Source of the DNA: DATJZG01 sp035499295
GTDB taxonomy: Bacteria > Myxococcota > Myxococcia > Myxococcales > Anaeromyxobacteraceae
Reading direction: 5' to 3'
Assembly (NCBI GenBank): GCA_035499295.1
Contig: DATJZG010000140.1
Location: 1-64,000 of the forward strand
DNA length: 64,000 bases
Below the pieces are notes generated by a model that did not search any database, was not told where the DNA came from, and saw only the letters and a program-made list of their open reading frames with translations. A program made the position numbers and the translations under genes. The first letter of the stretch is position 1; each line of letters begins with the position of its first letter. This document shows positions 33,267-42,899 of this stretch, one piece after another.

Positions 33267-35759
33267 ATGTCGGAGAAGGACAGGAAAGCGTCGGGCGCAC
33301 AGGTGGCGCCGGCCATGGGTCCGCCGGCTCTCATCAACAAGGAGGACATCCCCCAGGTCCTTCCCATCCTGCCGCTGCGCAACTCGGTTTTCTTCCCCGG
33401 CGGGGTGCTCCCGCTCGCGGTGGGACGGCAGAAGACCATCGCCCTCATCAAGGACGCGGTGCGAGACGAGCAGGTCATCGGCGTCGTCACCCAGCGCCGC
33501 GCCGAGGAGGAGGACCCGGGCGCCGCCGACCTTTACACGGTCGGCACCGTGGCCCGCATCGTGAAGCTCCTCAAGATGGGCGAGGACAACTACTCGCTCG
33601 TGGTCCAGGGGCTCGCCCGGGTGCGGGTGCTCGACCTGGTCCAGGAGACGCCCTACCTCAAGGCCCGGGTGGAGCCGGTCGAGGACCGGACCTCGGTCGA
33701 GGACGTGGAGGTGGAGGCGCTCGCCATCAACCTGAAGAAGCTGGCGCGCGAGGTCATCGAGCTCATGCCGGAGCTGCCGACCGCAGCCACCGAGCTCGTC
33801 GATTCCATCAGCCACCCCGGCCACCTCGCCGACCTCATCGCCGCCAACGTCGACGTGCCCATCGAGGAGAAGCAGCAGGTCCTGGAGACCGTCGACCTGA
33901 AGGCGCGCATGAAGCTCGTCCTCGAGCTCCTGAACCGCAAGCGCGAGATCCTGAAGCTCTCGAACAAGATCGACAGCGCCGTGAAGGGCGAGATGTCGAA
34001 GACGCAGCGCGAGTACTACCTCCGCCAGCAGCTCAAGGCGATCAAGGAGGAGCTGGGCGAGCTGGGGGAGGAGGAGGAGGAGCTCGACGAGCTCGGCGAG
34101 CGGCTCAAGAAGGCCGGGCTGCCGCCCGAGGTGGAGAAGGTGGCGCAGAAGGAGCTCAACCGGCTGAAGAGCATCCCCACCGCCAGCTCCGAATACACGG
34201 TCGCGCGCACCTACCTCGACTGGATCGCCGATCTCCCCTGGTCCAAGCGGACCGACGACAATCTGGACATCGAGAACGCCCGCCAGATCCTCGACGCCGA
34301 CCACTACGGCCTGGACAAGATCAAAAAGCGCATCCTCGAGTACCTGGCGGTCCGCAAGCTCAAGAACGACATGCGCGGCCCCATCCTGTGCTTCGTGGGG
34401 CCACCGGGCGTGGGCAAGACCTCGCTCGGTCAGTCCATCGCCCGCGCCACCGGGCGCAGGTTCGTGCGCCTCAGCCTCGGCGGCGTGCGCGACGAGGCGG
34501 AGATCCGCGGGCACCGCCGCACCTACGTGGGCGCCCTGCCCGGCCGGATCATCCAGTCGATGAAGAAGGCGACCTCGGTGAACCCGGTGATGATGCTCGA
34601 CGAGATCGACAAGCTCGGCGCCGACTTCCGCGGCGATCCCAGCGCGGCGCTCCTCGAGGTGCTCGACCCGGAACAGAACTACAGCTTCTCCGACCACTAC
34701 CTCGACGTGCCCTACGACCTCTCCAAGGTCATGTTCATCGCCACCGCCAACCTGCTCGATCCCATTCCCAGCCCGCTGCGGGACCGCATGGAGATCCTCG
34801 AGCTCCCTGGCTACACCTTCGAGGAGAAGGTGCGCATCGCCCAGAAGCACCTCATCCCCAAGCAGCTGAAGGAGCACGGCCTCTCCGCCGAGACCATCGA
34901 GATCACCGAGAAGGCGCTCATCAAGATGATCATGGCGTACACGCGCGAGGCCGGCGTCCGCAACCTGGAGCGGCGCATCGCCGACGTGGCGCGCGCCATC
35001 GCGGTGGAGGTGGCGAGCGGCAAGATCGCGTCGGGCACGAAGCGGCAGGTGGACGAGTCCGACCTCGCCGACATGCTCGGTCCGGAGAAGTTCTGGAACG
35101 AGACGGCGGAACGCACCGAGATCCCGGGCGTGTCCACTGGCCTCGCCTGGACGGCCGCCGGGGGCGACATCCTCTTCATCGAGGCGACCCGGATGCAGGG
35201 CAAGGGGACCCTCACCCTCACCGGTCAGCTCGGCGACGTGATGAAGGAGTCGGCGCAGGCCGCCCTCTCCTACCTGCGGTCGAAGTCGGAGCAGCTCGGC
35301 ATCCCATCGAACTTCCTCGAGCGGACCGACCTGCACATCCACTTCCCGGCGGGCTCCATCCCCAAGGACGGCCCGAGCGCCGGCGTCACCATCCTCACCG
35401 CGCTCGTCTCACTGCTCACCAGCGTGCGCGTCCGGTCCGACGTCGCCATGACCGGCGAGGTCACGCTGCGGGGGCTCGTCCTTCCGGTCGGCGGCATCAA
35501 GGAGAAGGTGCTCGCCGCCCACCGGGCCGGGATCAAGCGCGTCATCCTCCCGGCCCGCAACGAGAAGGACCTGGCCGACGTGCCCGAGCAGGCGCGAAAG
35601 GAGCTCGAGTTCGTCTTCGCCACCCACATGGACGAGGTGCTCGCCGCCGCCATGGAGGAGAACGTGGTCGGCCGCAAGCCCCCCTCCCCACCGCCCGAGG
35701 GCGAGGGCAAGGGCGGCAAGGAGAAGTCGGCCGAGAAGCCCCCCGAGGTCCGGGCCTAG
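33267..35759 (+). CDS. lon: ATP-dependent protease Lon
   Basis: 830 residues from ATG 33267, preceded by GGAAGGAG. The LAN substrate-binding domain starts 'LPILPLRNSVFFPGGVLPL', a coiled coil follows ('LRQQLKAIKEELGEL'), then the AAA+ module with Walker A 'GPPGVGKTSLGQ' near residue 378 and Walker B 'VMMLDEIDKLG', and the protease domain with the Ser-Lys dyad (Ser about 704 in 'KDGPSAGVT', Lys about 747 in 'GGIKEKVLAAHRAG'). The tail is Pro/Glu/Lys-rich. Lon degrades damaged and regulatory proteins; one of the myxobacterial Lon enzymes (BsgA/LonD) is needed for development, and which paralogue this is was not decided. A strong terminator follows. Confidence 0.97.
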   Translation: MSEKDRKASGAQVAPAMGPPALINKEDIPQVLPILPLRNSVFFPGGVLPLAVGRQKTIALIKDAVRDEQVIGVVTQRRAEEEDPGAADLYTVGTVARIVKLLKMGEDNYSLVVQGLARVRVLDLVQETPYLKARVEPVEDRTSVEDVEVEALAINLKKLAREVIELMPELPTAATELVDSISHPGHLADLIAANVDVPIEEKQQVLETVDLKARMKLVLELLNRKREILKLSNKIDSAVKGEMSKTQREYYLRQQLKAIKEELGELGEEEEELDELGERLKKAGLPPEVEKVAQKELNRLKSIPTASSEYTVARTYLDWIADLPWSKRTDDNLDIENARQILDADHYGLDKIKKRILEYLAVRKLKNDMRGPILCFVGPPGVGKTSLGQSIARATGRRFVRLSLGGVRDEAEIRGHRRTYVGALPGRIIQSMKKATSVNPVMMLDEIDKLGADFRGDPSAALLEVLDPEQNYSFSDHYLDVPYDLSKVMFIATANLLDPIPSPLRDRMEILELPGYTFEEKVRIAQKHLIPKQLKEHGLSAETIEITEKALIKMIMAYTREAGVRNLERRIADVARAIAVEVASGKIASGTKRQVDESDLADMLGPEKFWNETAERTEIPGVSTGLAWTAAGGDILFIEATRMQGKGTLTLTGQLGDVMKESAQAALSYLRSKSEQLGIPSNFLERTDLHIHFPAGSIPKDGPSAGVTILTALVSLLTSVRVRSDVAMTGEVTLRGLVLPVGGIKEKVLAAHRAGIKRVILPARNEKDLADVPEQARKELEFVFATHMDEVLAAAMEENVVGRKPPSPPPEGEGKGGKEKSAEKPPEVRA

Positions 35760-35789
35760 CGGGCTGCCGCAAGCCCCCGAGAGAGAGGC

Positions 35790-35820
35790 GCGCCGGCCAC
35801 CGGGCCGGCGCTTTTCTTTT
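35790..35820 (+). terminator. Rho-independent terminator after lon
   Basis: Perfect 9-bp stem GCGCCGGCC/GGCCGGCGC around an ACCG loop, directly followed by TTTTCTTTT. It starts 30 bases after the lon stop and is the clearest intrinsic terminator in the window. Confidence 0.9.
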
Positions 35821-35840
35821 CGTCGCGCTACAGTGCCGGG

Positions 35841-36923
35841 ATGGCGCGCGTCGCCCTCGTCACCGGATCGGAGGGAGCCCTCTTCGAGGCGGCGGCCGCG
35901 GAGCTCCTTCGCCGGGGATTCGAGGTGCGCCGGGCGGAGCCCTTCCCGGCGGGCGAGGGCTCGCTGCGCGCAGGCGCGCGCGGAGCCGAGGTGGTGGTGC
36001 ACACCGGGGTGCGCACTCCGCGCGAGTGGAGGGAGGCCGAGCGGGCGCGACAGGAGGCGGAGGCGGCGCTCTACGCCGCCCGCGTCGCGCGGGAGGCCGG
36101 GGCGCGCCGCTTCATCCTCGTCTCGACGGTCTCCGTCTACGGGCGCCCGCGCCACCTTCCCTGCGGGGAGGGGGAACCCAAGTCCCCGCGCAGCGCGTTC
36201 GAGCGGGCTCGCTGGGGCGCCGAGCGCGCCGCCTGGGCTGCCTGCAGAGATGGCTGCCCGCTCGTGGTCCTGCGCCCGGCTCTCGTCTACGGGCCGACGC
36301 TGCGGCGCGGCCCGGTGAGGGCCCTCGCGCTCGTGGCGCTCGTGCACGCCGGGCGCAGGCACGTTCCCATCCTCCGGCGCGGCCCGGTCACCCACCTCGT
36401 CCACCTCGACGACGTGGCCCGGGCGGTGGCGCACGTGGCCGAGCACCCCGACGACGGGGACGTGGTGGGGCGGGCCTTCAACGTCGCCGACGACGCGCCC
36501 CTCCCGCTCGCCGAGCACGCGGCCGCGGCGCTCGCGGCCATGGGACACGAGCCGGGCCGGATCCTGCCCTTCTCGCCGCGCCTGTGGGCCGCCGCCACCT
36601 GGATCCTGCGCCACGTGCCGGACCGCCTGCTCCTCGACCCGGTCAACCGGCGCCTCGCGGCCGCCTGGCGGGCCATGGCGCTCCGCCACGGAGCCGACCC
36701 CACCTTCGCCCCGCGGCTCGACCGGGAGGCACTCCACTGGCTCGGGGCCGACCACTACTATGACACCCGCCGGCTGCGGGACCTCGGCTTCCGGCCCCTC
36801 CACCCGGTCTCGGTGGACGCCATCCCAGCGACCATCCACGGACTCCTGGAGCGGAAGCTCCTCCCGGTGGGGCCTCTCGGCGCGGTGCCGCGAGATGGTC
36901 CACCCGTGTCATCCATGTCATAG
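35841..36923 (+). CDS. NAD-dependent epimerase/dehydratase-like protein with degraded active site
   Basis: 360 residues. The extended short-chain dehydrogenase fold is seen in 'MARVALVTGSEGALF', 'FILVSTVSVYGRP', 'VVLRPALVYGP' and 'LVHLDDVARAVAHV'. However, TGxxGxxG reads T-G-S-E-G-A-L-F (third Gly lost) and YxxxK reads Phe120-Glu-Arg-Ala-Arg124. The protein may therefore bind a nucleotide weakly or use another mechanism. It is 12 bases before the kinase gene. The family call is firm; enzymatic activity is doubtful. Confidence 0.85.
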   Translation: MARVALVTGSEGALFEAAAAELLRRGFEVRRAEPFPAGEGSLRAGARGAEVVVHTGVRTPREWREAERARQEAEAALYAARVAREAGARRFILVSTVSVYGRPRHLPCGEGEPKSPRSAFERARWGAERAAWAACRDGCPLVVLRPALVYGPTLRRGPVRALALVALVHAGRRHVPILRRGPVTHLVHLDDVARAVAHVAEHPDDGDVVGRAFNVADDAPLPLAEHAAAALAAMGHEPGRILPFSPRLWAAATWILRHVPDRLLLDPVNRRLAAAWRAMALRHGADPTFAPRLDREALHWLGADHYYDTRRLRDLGFRPLHPVSVDAIPATIHGLLERKLLPVGPLGAVPRDGPPVSSMS

Positions 36924-36935
36924 TTGGCGCCCCGG

Positions 36936-38747
36936 ATGTCAAAGCCGACGCCAAAGGAGCGACCTCCGGTCCGGCGCATCGACCGCTACGAGCTCCTCGA
37001 CCAGGTGGGGACGGGCGGGATGTCCGCCGTGTACCGCGGACGGGACACCGCCCTCGACCGCGAGGTGGCGGTCAAGGTGCTGCACCCGCACCTCGCCTCC
37101 CGGGCAGAGTCGAGGGCCCGCTTCTCCAGGGAGGCCCGGGCGGTGGCGAGGCTCTCGCACCCCAGCATCGTCGAGATCTACGACTATTCGGGGGACGGCG
37201 CGGAGGAGAGCTGGCTCGTCACTGAGTTCGTCCACGGCCGGACCCTGCGCGCCTTCGCCGACGAGGCGGGGATCTACTCGCCGCAGATCGGGGCGCTCCT
37301 CTGCCGCCAGCTCGCCGACGCCCTCGCCCACGCTCACGCCGCCGGCGTCATCCACCGGGATCTCAAGCCCGAGAACGTCATGATCTCCGAGGAGGCGGGC
37401 CGCCGGGCGGTGAAGCTCGCCGACTTCGGCATCGCCCGGATCCTGGCCCTCGACGACAAGATGACCATGACCGGGGCGCTGGTGGGTTCTCCGAACCACA
37501 TGGCGCCCGAGATCATCGAGGGGGGCGAGGCGGACGCCCGCTCCGACGTGTTCTCGCTCGGCACCATGCTCTACTGGCTGTGCACCGGGACCCTACCCTT
37601 CCAGGCTCCCAATGCCACCGCCACCATGCGGCGGGTGGTCGACGGCCACTACCCCGACCTGCGCGTCGCCGCCCCGGCCATCGGGAGCGAGCTCGCGCGC
37701 GTCGTCCGGCGCGCACTGGAGCGCGACCCGGACAACAGGCAGGCGAGCGCCGCGGAGCTGCGCGACGACCTCGACCGTGCGCTCGCCGCCGACGGGCTCG
37801 AGCGCCCGGGAGAGGAGCTCTCGGCATTCCTCGAGGCCCCGGAGGCCTACAAGCGGGCCCTCCCGGCCCGGGTGGTGGCGGCACGCGTGGAGCGCGGGGA
37901 GGCGGCCCTGGCGCGGGGGGAGACCACCGCCGCCCTCGACGCATTCGACGGTGTCCTGGCCCTCGAGCCCGGCCACCCGGACGTGCTCCGACACCTCGCC
38001 CGCCTGGCGCTCCTCTCCAGGTGGAGGCGGATAGGTCGCATCGCCGCCGCGCTCCTCCTGCTGCTCCTCCTCCTCTCGGGCGGGCTCCGCGTCCTGCGCC
38101 GCTTCCCCCGCCCGGCCGCTCCCGGCCCGCCGCAGGCGGTGGTCGCGACGCCTCCCCTGCCCGCTCCCTTGCCGCCCGCGCCTCACCCGCCCGCGAGCGC
38201 GCCCCGGGAGGACTCGCCGCCCCCGCCGAAGGCGGCGGCCCGCGCGGAGCCGCCCCGCGCCGCGGCGCCCAAGGTCGCGCCCGTGGCGCTCGCGGTGCAC
38301 GTGCGCCCTTACGCCCAGCGAGCCCTCCTCGACGGCGTCGAGGTCGGGCGCGGCGAGCAGCGGGTGGTCTTCCAGCTCGGCCCCGGCCCGCACCGGATCC
38401 GCATCGAGCACCCCTGCTGCGACGCTTACGAACGGGAGATCGACGCCACCCAGGCAGCCAAGCTCGGGGAGCTCAAGGTGCCGCTCGCCCCCCGGCCGGC
38501 TTTCCTCCGGGTGGAGGGCCCAGCAGAGGCGAGGGTGTTCATCGACGGTCAGTTCGCCGGCACCGCCGAGGACTCGCGCCGCAATCCCTTCCGGATCCCG
38601 GTCCCGGCCGGGGCCGAGAACCCCTACGAGGGAGAGGTGGCCCTGCGCATCGAGGTGCCCGGGCAGGCACCGGTGGACGCCCCGCTGCGGATCCGGGCCG
38701 GGCAGGAGATCACCGTACCGGCGGTCGTCCAGCAGGCCATGCCATGA
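36936..38747 (+). CDS. Membrane Ser/Thr protein kinase with PEGA-like periplasmic domains
   Basis: 603 residues from ATG 36936. The kinase domain (about 15-285) is intact: glycine loop 'GTGGMSAVY', Lys47 ('VAVKVL'), HRDLKPEN with Asp142, DFG with Asp163, and 'GSPNHMAPE' after the activation loop. A helical region with a TPR-like repeat (305-360) leads to one transmembrane segment (367-384), a Pro/Ala linker, then two beta-rich modules like PEGA ('RALLDGVEVGRGEQ', 'ARVFIDGQFAGTAED'). PEGA-bearing kinases are typical of myxobacteria and probably sense envelope signals. The stop overlaps the next gene (ATGA). Confidence 0.95.
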   Translation: MSKPTPKERPPVRRIDRYELLDQVGTGGMSAVYRGRDTALDREVAVKVLHPHLASRAESRARFSREARAVARLSHPSIVEIYDYSGDGAEESWLVTEFVHGRTLRAFADEAGIYSPQIGALLCRQLADALAHAHAAGVIHRDLKPENVMISEEAGRRAVKLADFGIARILALDDKMTMTGALVGSPNHMAPEIIEGGEADARSDVFSLGTMLYWLCTGTLPFQAPNATATMRRVVDGHYPDLRVAAPAIGSELARVVRRALERDPDNRQASAAELRDDLDRALAADGLERPGEELSAFLEAPEAYKRALPARVVAARVERGEAALARGETTAALDAFDGVLALEPGHPDVLRHLARLALLSRWRRIGRIAAALLLLLLLLSGGLRVLRRFPRPAAPGPPQAVVATPPLPAPLPPAPHPPASAPREDSPPPPKAAARAEPPRAAAPKVAPVALAVHVRPYAQRALLDGVEVGRGEQRVVFQLGPGPHRIRIEHPCCDAYEREIDATQAAKLGELKVPLAPRPAFLRVEGPAEARVFIDGQFAGTAEDSRRNPFRIPVPAGAENPYEGEVALRIEVPGQAPVDAPLRIRAGQEITVPAVVQQAMP

Positions 38748-39586
38748 CCGCCCTGCTCCTGGCCATCGCCCTCGCCACCCCCGCCACCGACCTCAAGCGG
38801 GCGAAGGACCGCTACGAGTTCGGCGCCTACGCCGACGCCGCCGGTGCGGTGCGCCAGGTGTTCGTGCAGTACCCCGACCTGCCGGAGCCCCAGGCGATCG
38901 AGGCCTGGCGCATCCTCGGGCTCGCCGAGTTCCAGCTCGGGGACCAGGCGGCGGCGCGCGAGGCCTTCGTGCACCTGCTGTCCATCGACCCGGACCACGC
39001 CCTCGATCCCTTCCTGGTGCCGCCGAACATCGTCGACTTCTTCGACCGGGTGAAGCGGGAGGCGGAGCCGCAGCTCCAGCCGCTGCGGGAGAGGCGGAAG
39101 CAGCTGAAGGAGGAGGAGCGGCTCGCCGAGGAGGCTCGACGCAAGCTCCTGGCCGAGGAGCAGGCCCGGTCGGGACCGCCGGCGAAGCTCGTCATCGTCC
39201 AGGAGCGCGTCTACATCATCAACTTCCTCCCCTTCGGCGCCGGGCAGTTCCAGAACGGCGACCGGACGAAGGGCACCATCCTCGCCGTAACGCAGGTCCT
39301 CTTCGGGGCCGTGAACCTGGGCGCCATCCTGCTCCACAACGCCATCGCCGACGACCCCTCGCGGCGCTGCTCGGTGACGAGCACGACGAACTGCAGCAAC
39401 CCGCCCATCCCCGACTCGGACCGCGCGCTCCTGCAGAACATCGACGTGGTGAAGTACGTCTCCGCCGCCCTCTTCTGGGCCACCTACGCCTACGGCGTGA
39501 CCGACGCCCTCATCAACTACGTGCCGCGCGTCGAGACCGAGGTGACGCCGACGAAGGCGGCGCTGAAGCTCTCCTGGCAGTTCTAG
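38744..39586 (+). CDS. TPR-like secreted/membrane protein of the kinase operon
   Basis: 280 residues, coupled to the kinase by ATGA. A hydrophobic N-terminus precedes TPR-like repeats ('DRYEFGAYADAAGAVRQVF', 'LGLAEFQLGDQAAAREAFV', 'LSIDPDHALDPF'). A charged coiled coil (about 108-142) follows, then two hydrophobic segments ('GTILAVTQVLFGAVNLGAIL' and 'VSAALFWATYAYGVTDALIN') around a Cys/Ser/Thr loop with two Cys residues. The arrangement resembles DUF5683-type proteins. It likely docks to the kinase periplasmic modules; this is inferred from coupling. Confidence 0.85.
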   Translation: MTALLLAIALATPATDLKRAKDRYEFGAYADAAGAVRQVFVQYPDLPEPQAIEAWRILGLAEFQLGDQAAAREAFVHLLSIDPDHALDPFLVPPNIVDFFDRVKREAEPQLQPLRERRKQLKEEERLAEEARRKLLAEEQARSGPPAKLVIVQERVYIINFLPFGAGQFQNGDRTKGTILAVTQVLFGAVNLGAILLHNAIADDPSRRCSVTSTTNCSNPPIPDSDRALLQNIDVVKYVSAALFWATYAYGVTDALINYVPRVETEVTPTKAALKLSWQF

Positions 39587-39602
39587 CCCCGGGCGGACGA
39601 AA

Positions 39603-41425
<1,823 letters not shown>

Positions 41426-41429
<4 letters not shown>

Positions 41430-42025
41430 GCACTTCGACGAAGAGGCTATCGATCGGGCTCGCGCTGGTGGCCGCGGCGGCGCTCGTGGGCGCCTGCCCC
41501 ATCCCGCAGCCCCTTCCGGGGGTGGGCTCGATCGACGCGGGCCTGACCATCACGCCGCCGCGGGTGGCGACCGGGAGCGCGCGGCCGGCGTTGGCGCTCA
41601 CGGCCTACGGCCCCCCGGCGTCCTGCGACGGCGGCGCCGCCTTCCAGGTGTCGGCGAGCGTCATCGACGACAACACCGGCGAGGTGGTCGACGTCCGCTG
41701 GTTCGCGGACTACGACCCGACGAGCCAGGCCCACATCGCTCCCCTCTCCACGCAGACCCTGCCCGCCCCTGCCAACTCCACCCAGGTGTTAAGGACGCCG
41801 GACCCGGTGGTGTTCCACCCGAGCGACTACGACGCCGACCTGCCGGCACCGCGCACCCACGTCGTCGAGATGGTCATCTCGAACGGGTTCGAGCCGGCCC
41901 CCGATGGCGGCTTCCAGCCCTCGCTCGACGGCGGCATGCCCTACCGGGAGCCGGCGCAGAACTACGAGGTGCAGGAGTTCCGCTGGACCTTCGAGCCCCA
42001 GGCGGACGGGGGCTGCGGCCCTTAG
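41426..42025 (+). CDS. Small lipoprotein of the kinase/FHA operon
   Basis: 199 residues from a TTG overlapping the activator stop as TTGA. The signal ends 'ALVGAC', a good lipobox, followed by a Pro/Gly stretch and a beta-rich domain with 'AFQVSASVIDDNTGEVVDV' and several Asp-Gly-Gly turns ('APDGGFQPSLDGGMP'). No family is recognised. Coupling to the FHA activator suggests a readout or sensor component at the envelope. Its stop overlaps the convergent gene's stop by three bases. Confidence 0.78.
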
Positions 42026-42585
42026 CGGCGCGCCCCGAGCGGCCGGCTCCCCTCGCGCGACCGGAGCGCCGCCTCGCGCGCGTGCTCCATCGCCTCCGCC
42101 GCAGCCGTCGCCAGATCGGCGTGCTCCTGGGCGAAGCGGTTCACCTGCGCGGTGTAGGCGCGGTGGAGCGCCAGCATGGCATCGCGCGCCGCCGCCATGT
42201 CGGCGCGCTCCGACGACCACTCGCCGCCGGTGGCGTCGAGCGCGCAGCGCTCGCTCACGTCCTCGAGTTGCTCCTCCCACTGCGGGGCCCACTCGTTCCA
42301 GAGCGCCAGGGGATCGTGCCCCTCGAAATGGGTCCCGAGGGCCCAGGCCCGCTCGTTCTGCTCGCGGTAGAGGGTGTCGAGGTCGTCCATGCAGACCCGG
42401 AGCGACGCGCGCGTGGGCAGCGTGCTCGCGGCCGGGAGCGGTTGCCTCCTCGCGTGACCGGACAGGTCCCTGAGGACGCTCACCACGAAGAGGCCTACGA
42501 GCGAGGCGATGGCCCCGAAGTAGAGGAGCCAGGCGAGCACTCGGTAAGGGCGGTAGCGGGGGTCCCTCTGAGCCACGGCCGGCAA
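42022..42585 (-). CDS. Small membrane-anchored protein, unknown function
   Basis: 187 residues from a TTG at 42585 with GGGGGTGG upstream. One transmembrane helix (about 17-38, 'VLAWLLYFGAIASLVGLFVV') is followed by a helical, Glu/Ala-rich domain (about 55-187) containing two Cys residues ('LRVCMDDLD', 'ERCALDA') and His/Glu-rich helices. No family is recognised. It is preceded by an AT-rich promoter with a dyad operator, unusual for this genome, so regulated expression is likely. A GTG at 42576 is an alternative start. Confidence 0.75.
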   Translation of the reverse strand: MPAVAQRDPRYRPYRVLAWLLYFGAIASLVGLFVVSVLRDLSGHARRQPLPAASTLPTRASLRVCMDDLDTLYREQNERAWALGTHFEGHDPLALWNEWAPQWEEQLEDVSERCALDATGGEWSSERADMAAARDAMLALHRAYTAQVNRFAQEHADLATAAAEAMEHAREAALRSREGSRPLGARR

Positions 42586-42624
42586 TCTGCCACCCCCCTT
42601 CTGCGACGTCCAGTCATTGCAAAA

Positions 42625-42642
42625 CTGAAATTTACATTTCAG
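42625..42642. promoter_or_regulatory. Dyad operator next to the promoter
   Basis: CTGAAATTTACATTTCAG has perfect 7-base arms around a 4-base centre. It would cover about +2 to +20 of the predicted transcript, a typical repressor position. A further AATTTCAG half-site lies upstream of the -35 at 42696-42703, consistent with two operators. The regulator is unknown. Confidence 0.5.
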
Positions 42643-42650
42643 CGATGAAA

Positions 42651-42679
42651 GCGATAGCGTTGTACGGTAATGTAGTCAA
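42651..42679 (-). promoter_or_regulatory. Sigma70-type promoter for the small membrane-protein gene
   Basis: On the minus strand TTGACT (42679-42674) and TATCGC (42656-42651) are separated by 17 bases. Transcription would start near 42644 and give a leader of about 59 bases to the TTG at 42585. The AT-rich setting supports a real promoter, though the -10 is imperfect. Confidence 0.5.
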
Positions 42680-42835
42680 ACGGAGAGTGTGACGTAATTT
42701 CAGCAGGTCTCACGGCCGCTTTGGTTGGCCCCCGAATTGCTGATGCCAGTTCAGAGGCGCAACGGGCCGCCAAGGGAATATCCCCCCCGCACCCCTCTGG
42801 CGACCGCGTTGCGCTTCATTTTTTCGCCCTGGGAG

Positions 42836-42891
42836 GGGCTCTCGGCTCGGCCGACACCTCGTCCGGCAGCTCGATCGCCTGCCGAGAGCCC
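42836..42891. terminator. Long-loop inverted repeat after mutL
   Basis: GGGCTCTCGGC (42836-42846) pairs perfectly with GCCGAGAGCCC (42881-42891) over 11 bases, with a 34-base loop. It begins 9 bases after the mutL stop. There is no T-tract on the minus strand, so factor-dependent termination or RNA stability is possible. Confidence 0.4.
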
Positions 42892-42899
42892 GCCCGTTG

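Larger units (their letters stand above)
42586..42899. other. AT-rich intergenic region with promoter and hairpin
   Basis: 314 bases between mutL and the small membrane-protein gene. About 42605-42710 is strikingly poorer in GC than its surroundings and holds the promoter and dyad described below. 42836-42846 and 42881-42891 form an 11-base perfect inverted repeat that could end mutL transcription. No open frame here looks like a gene. Confidence 0.7.
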
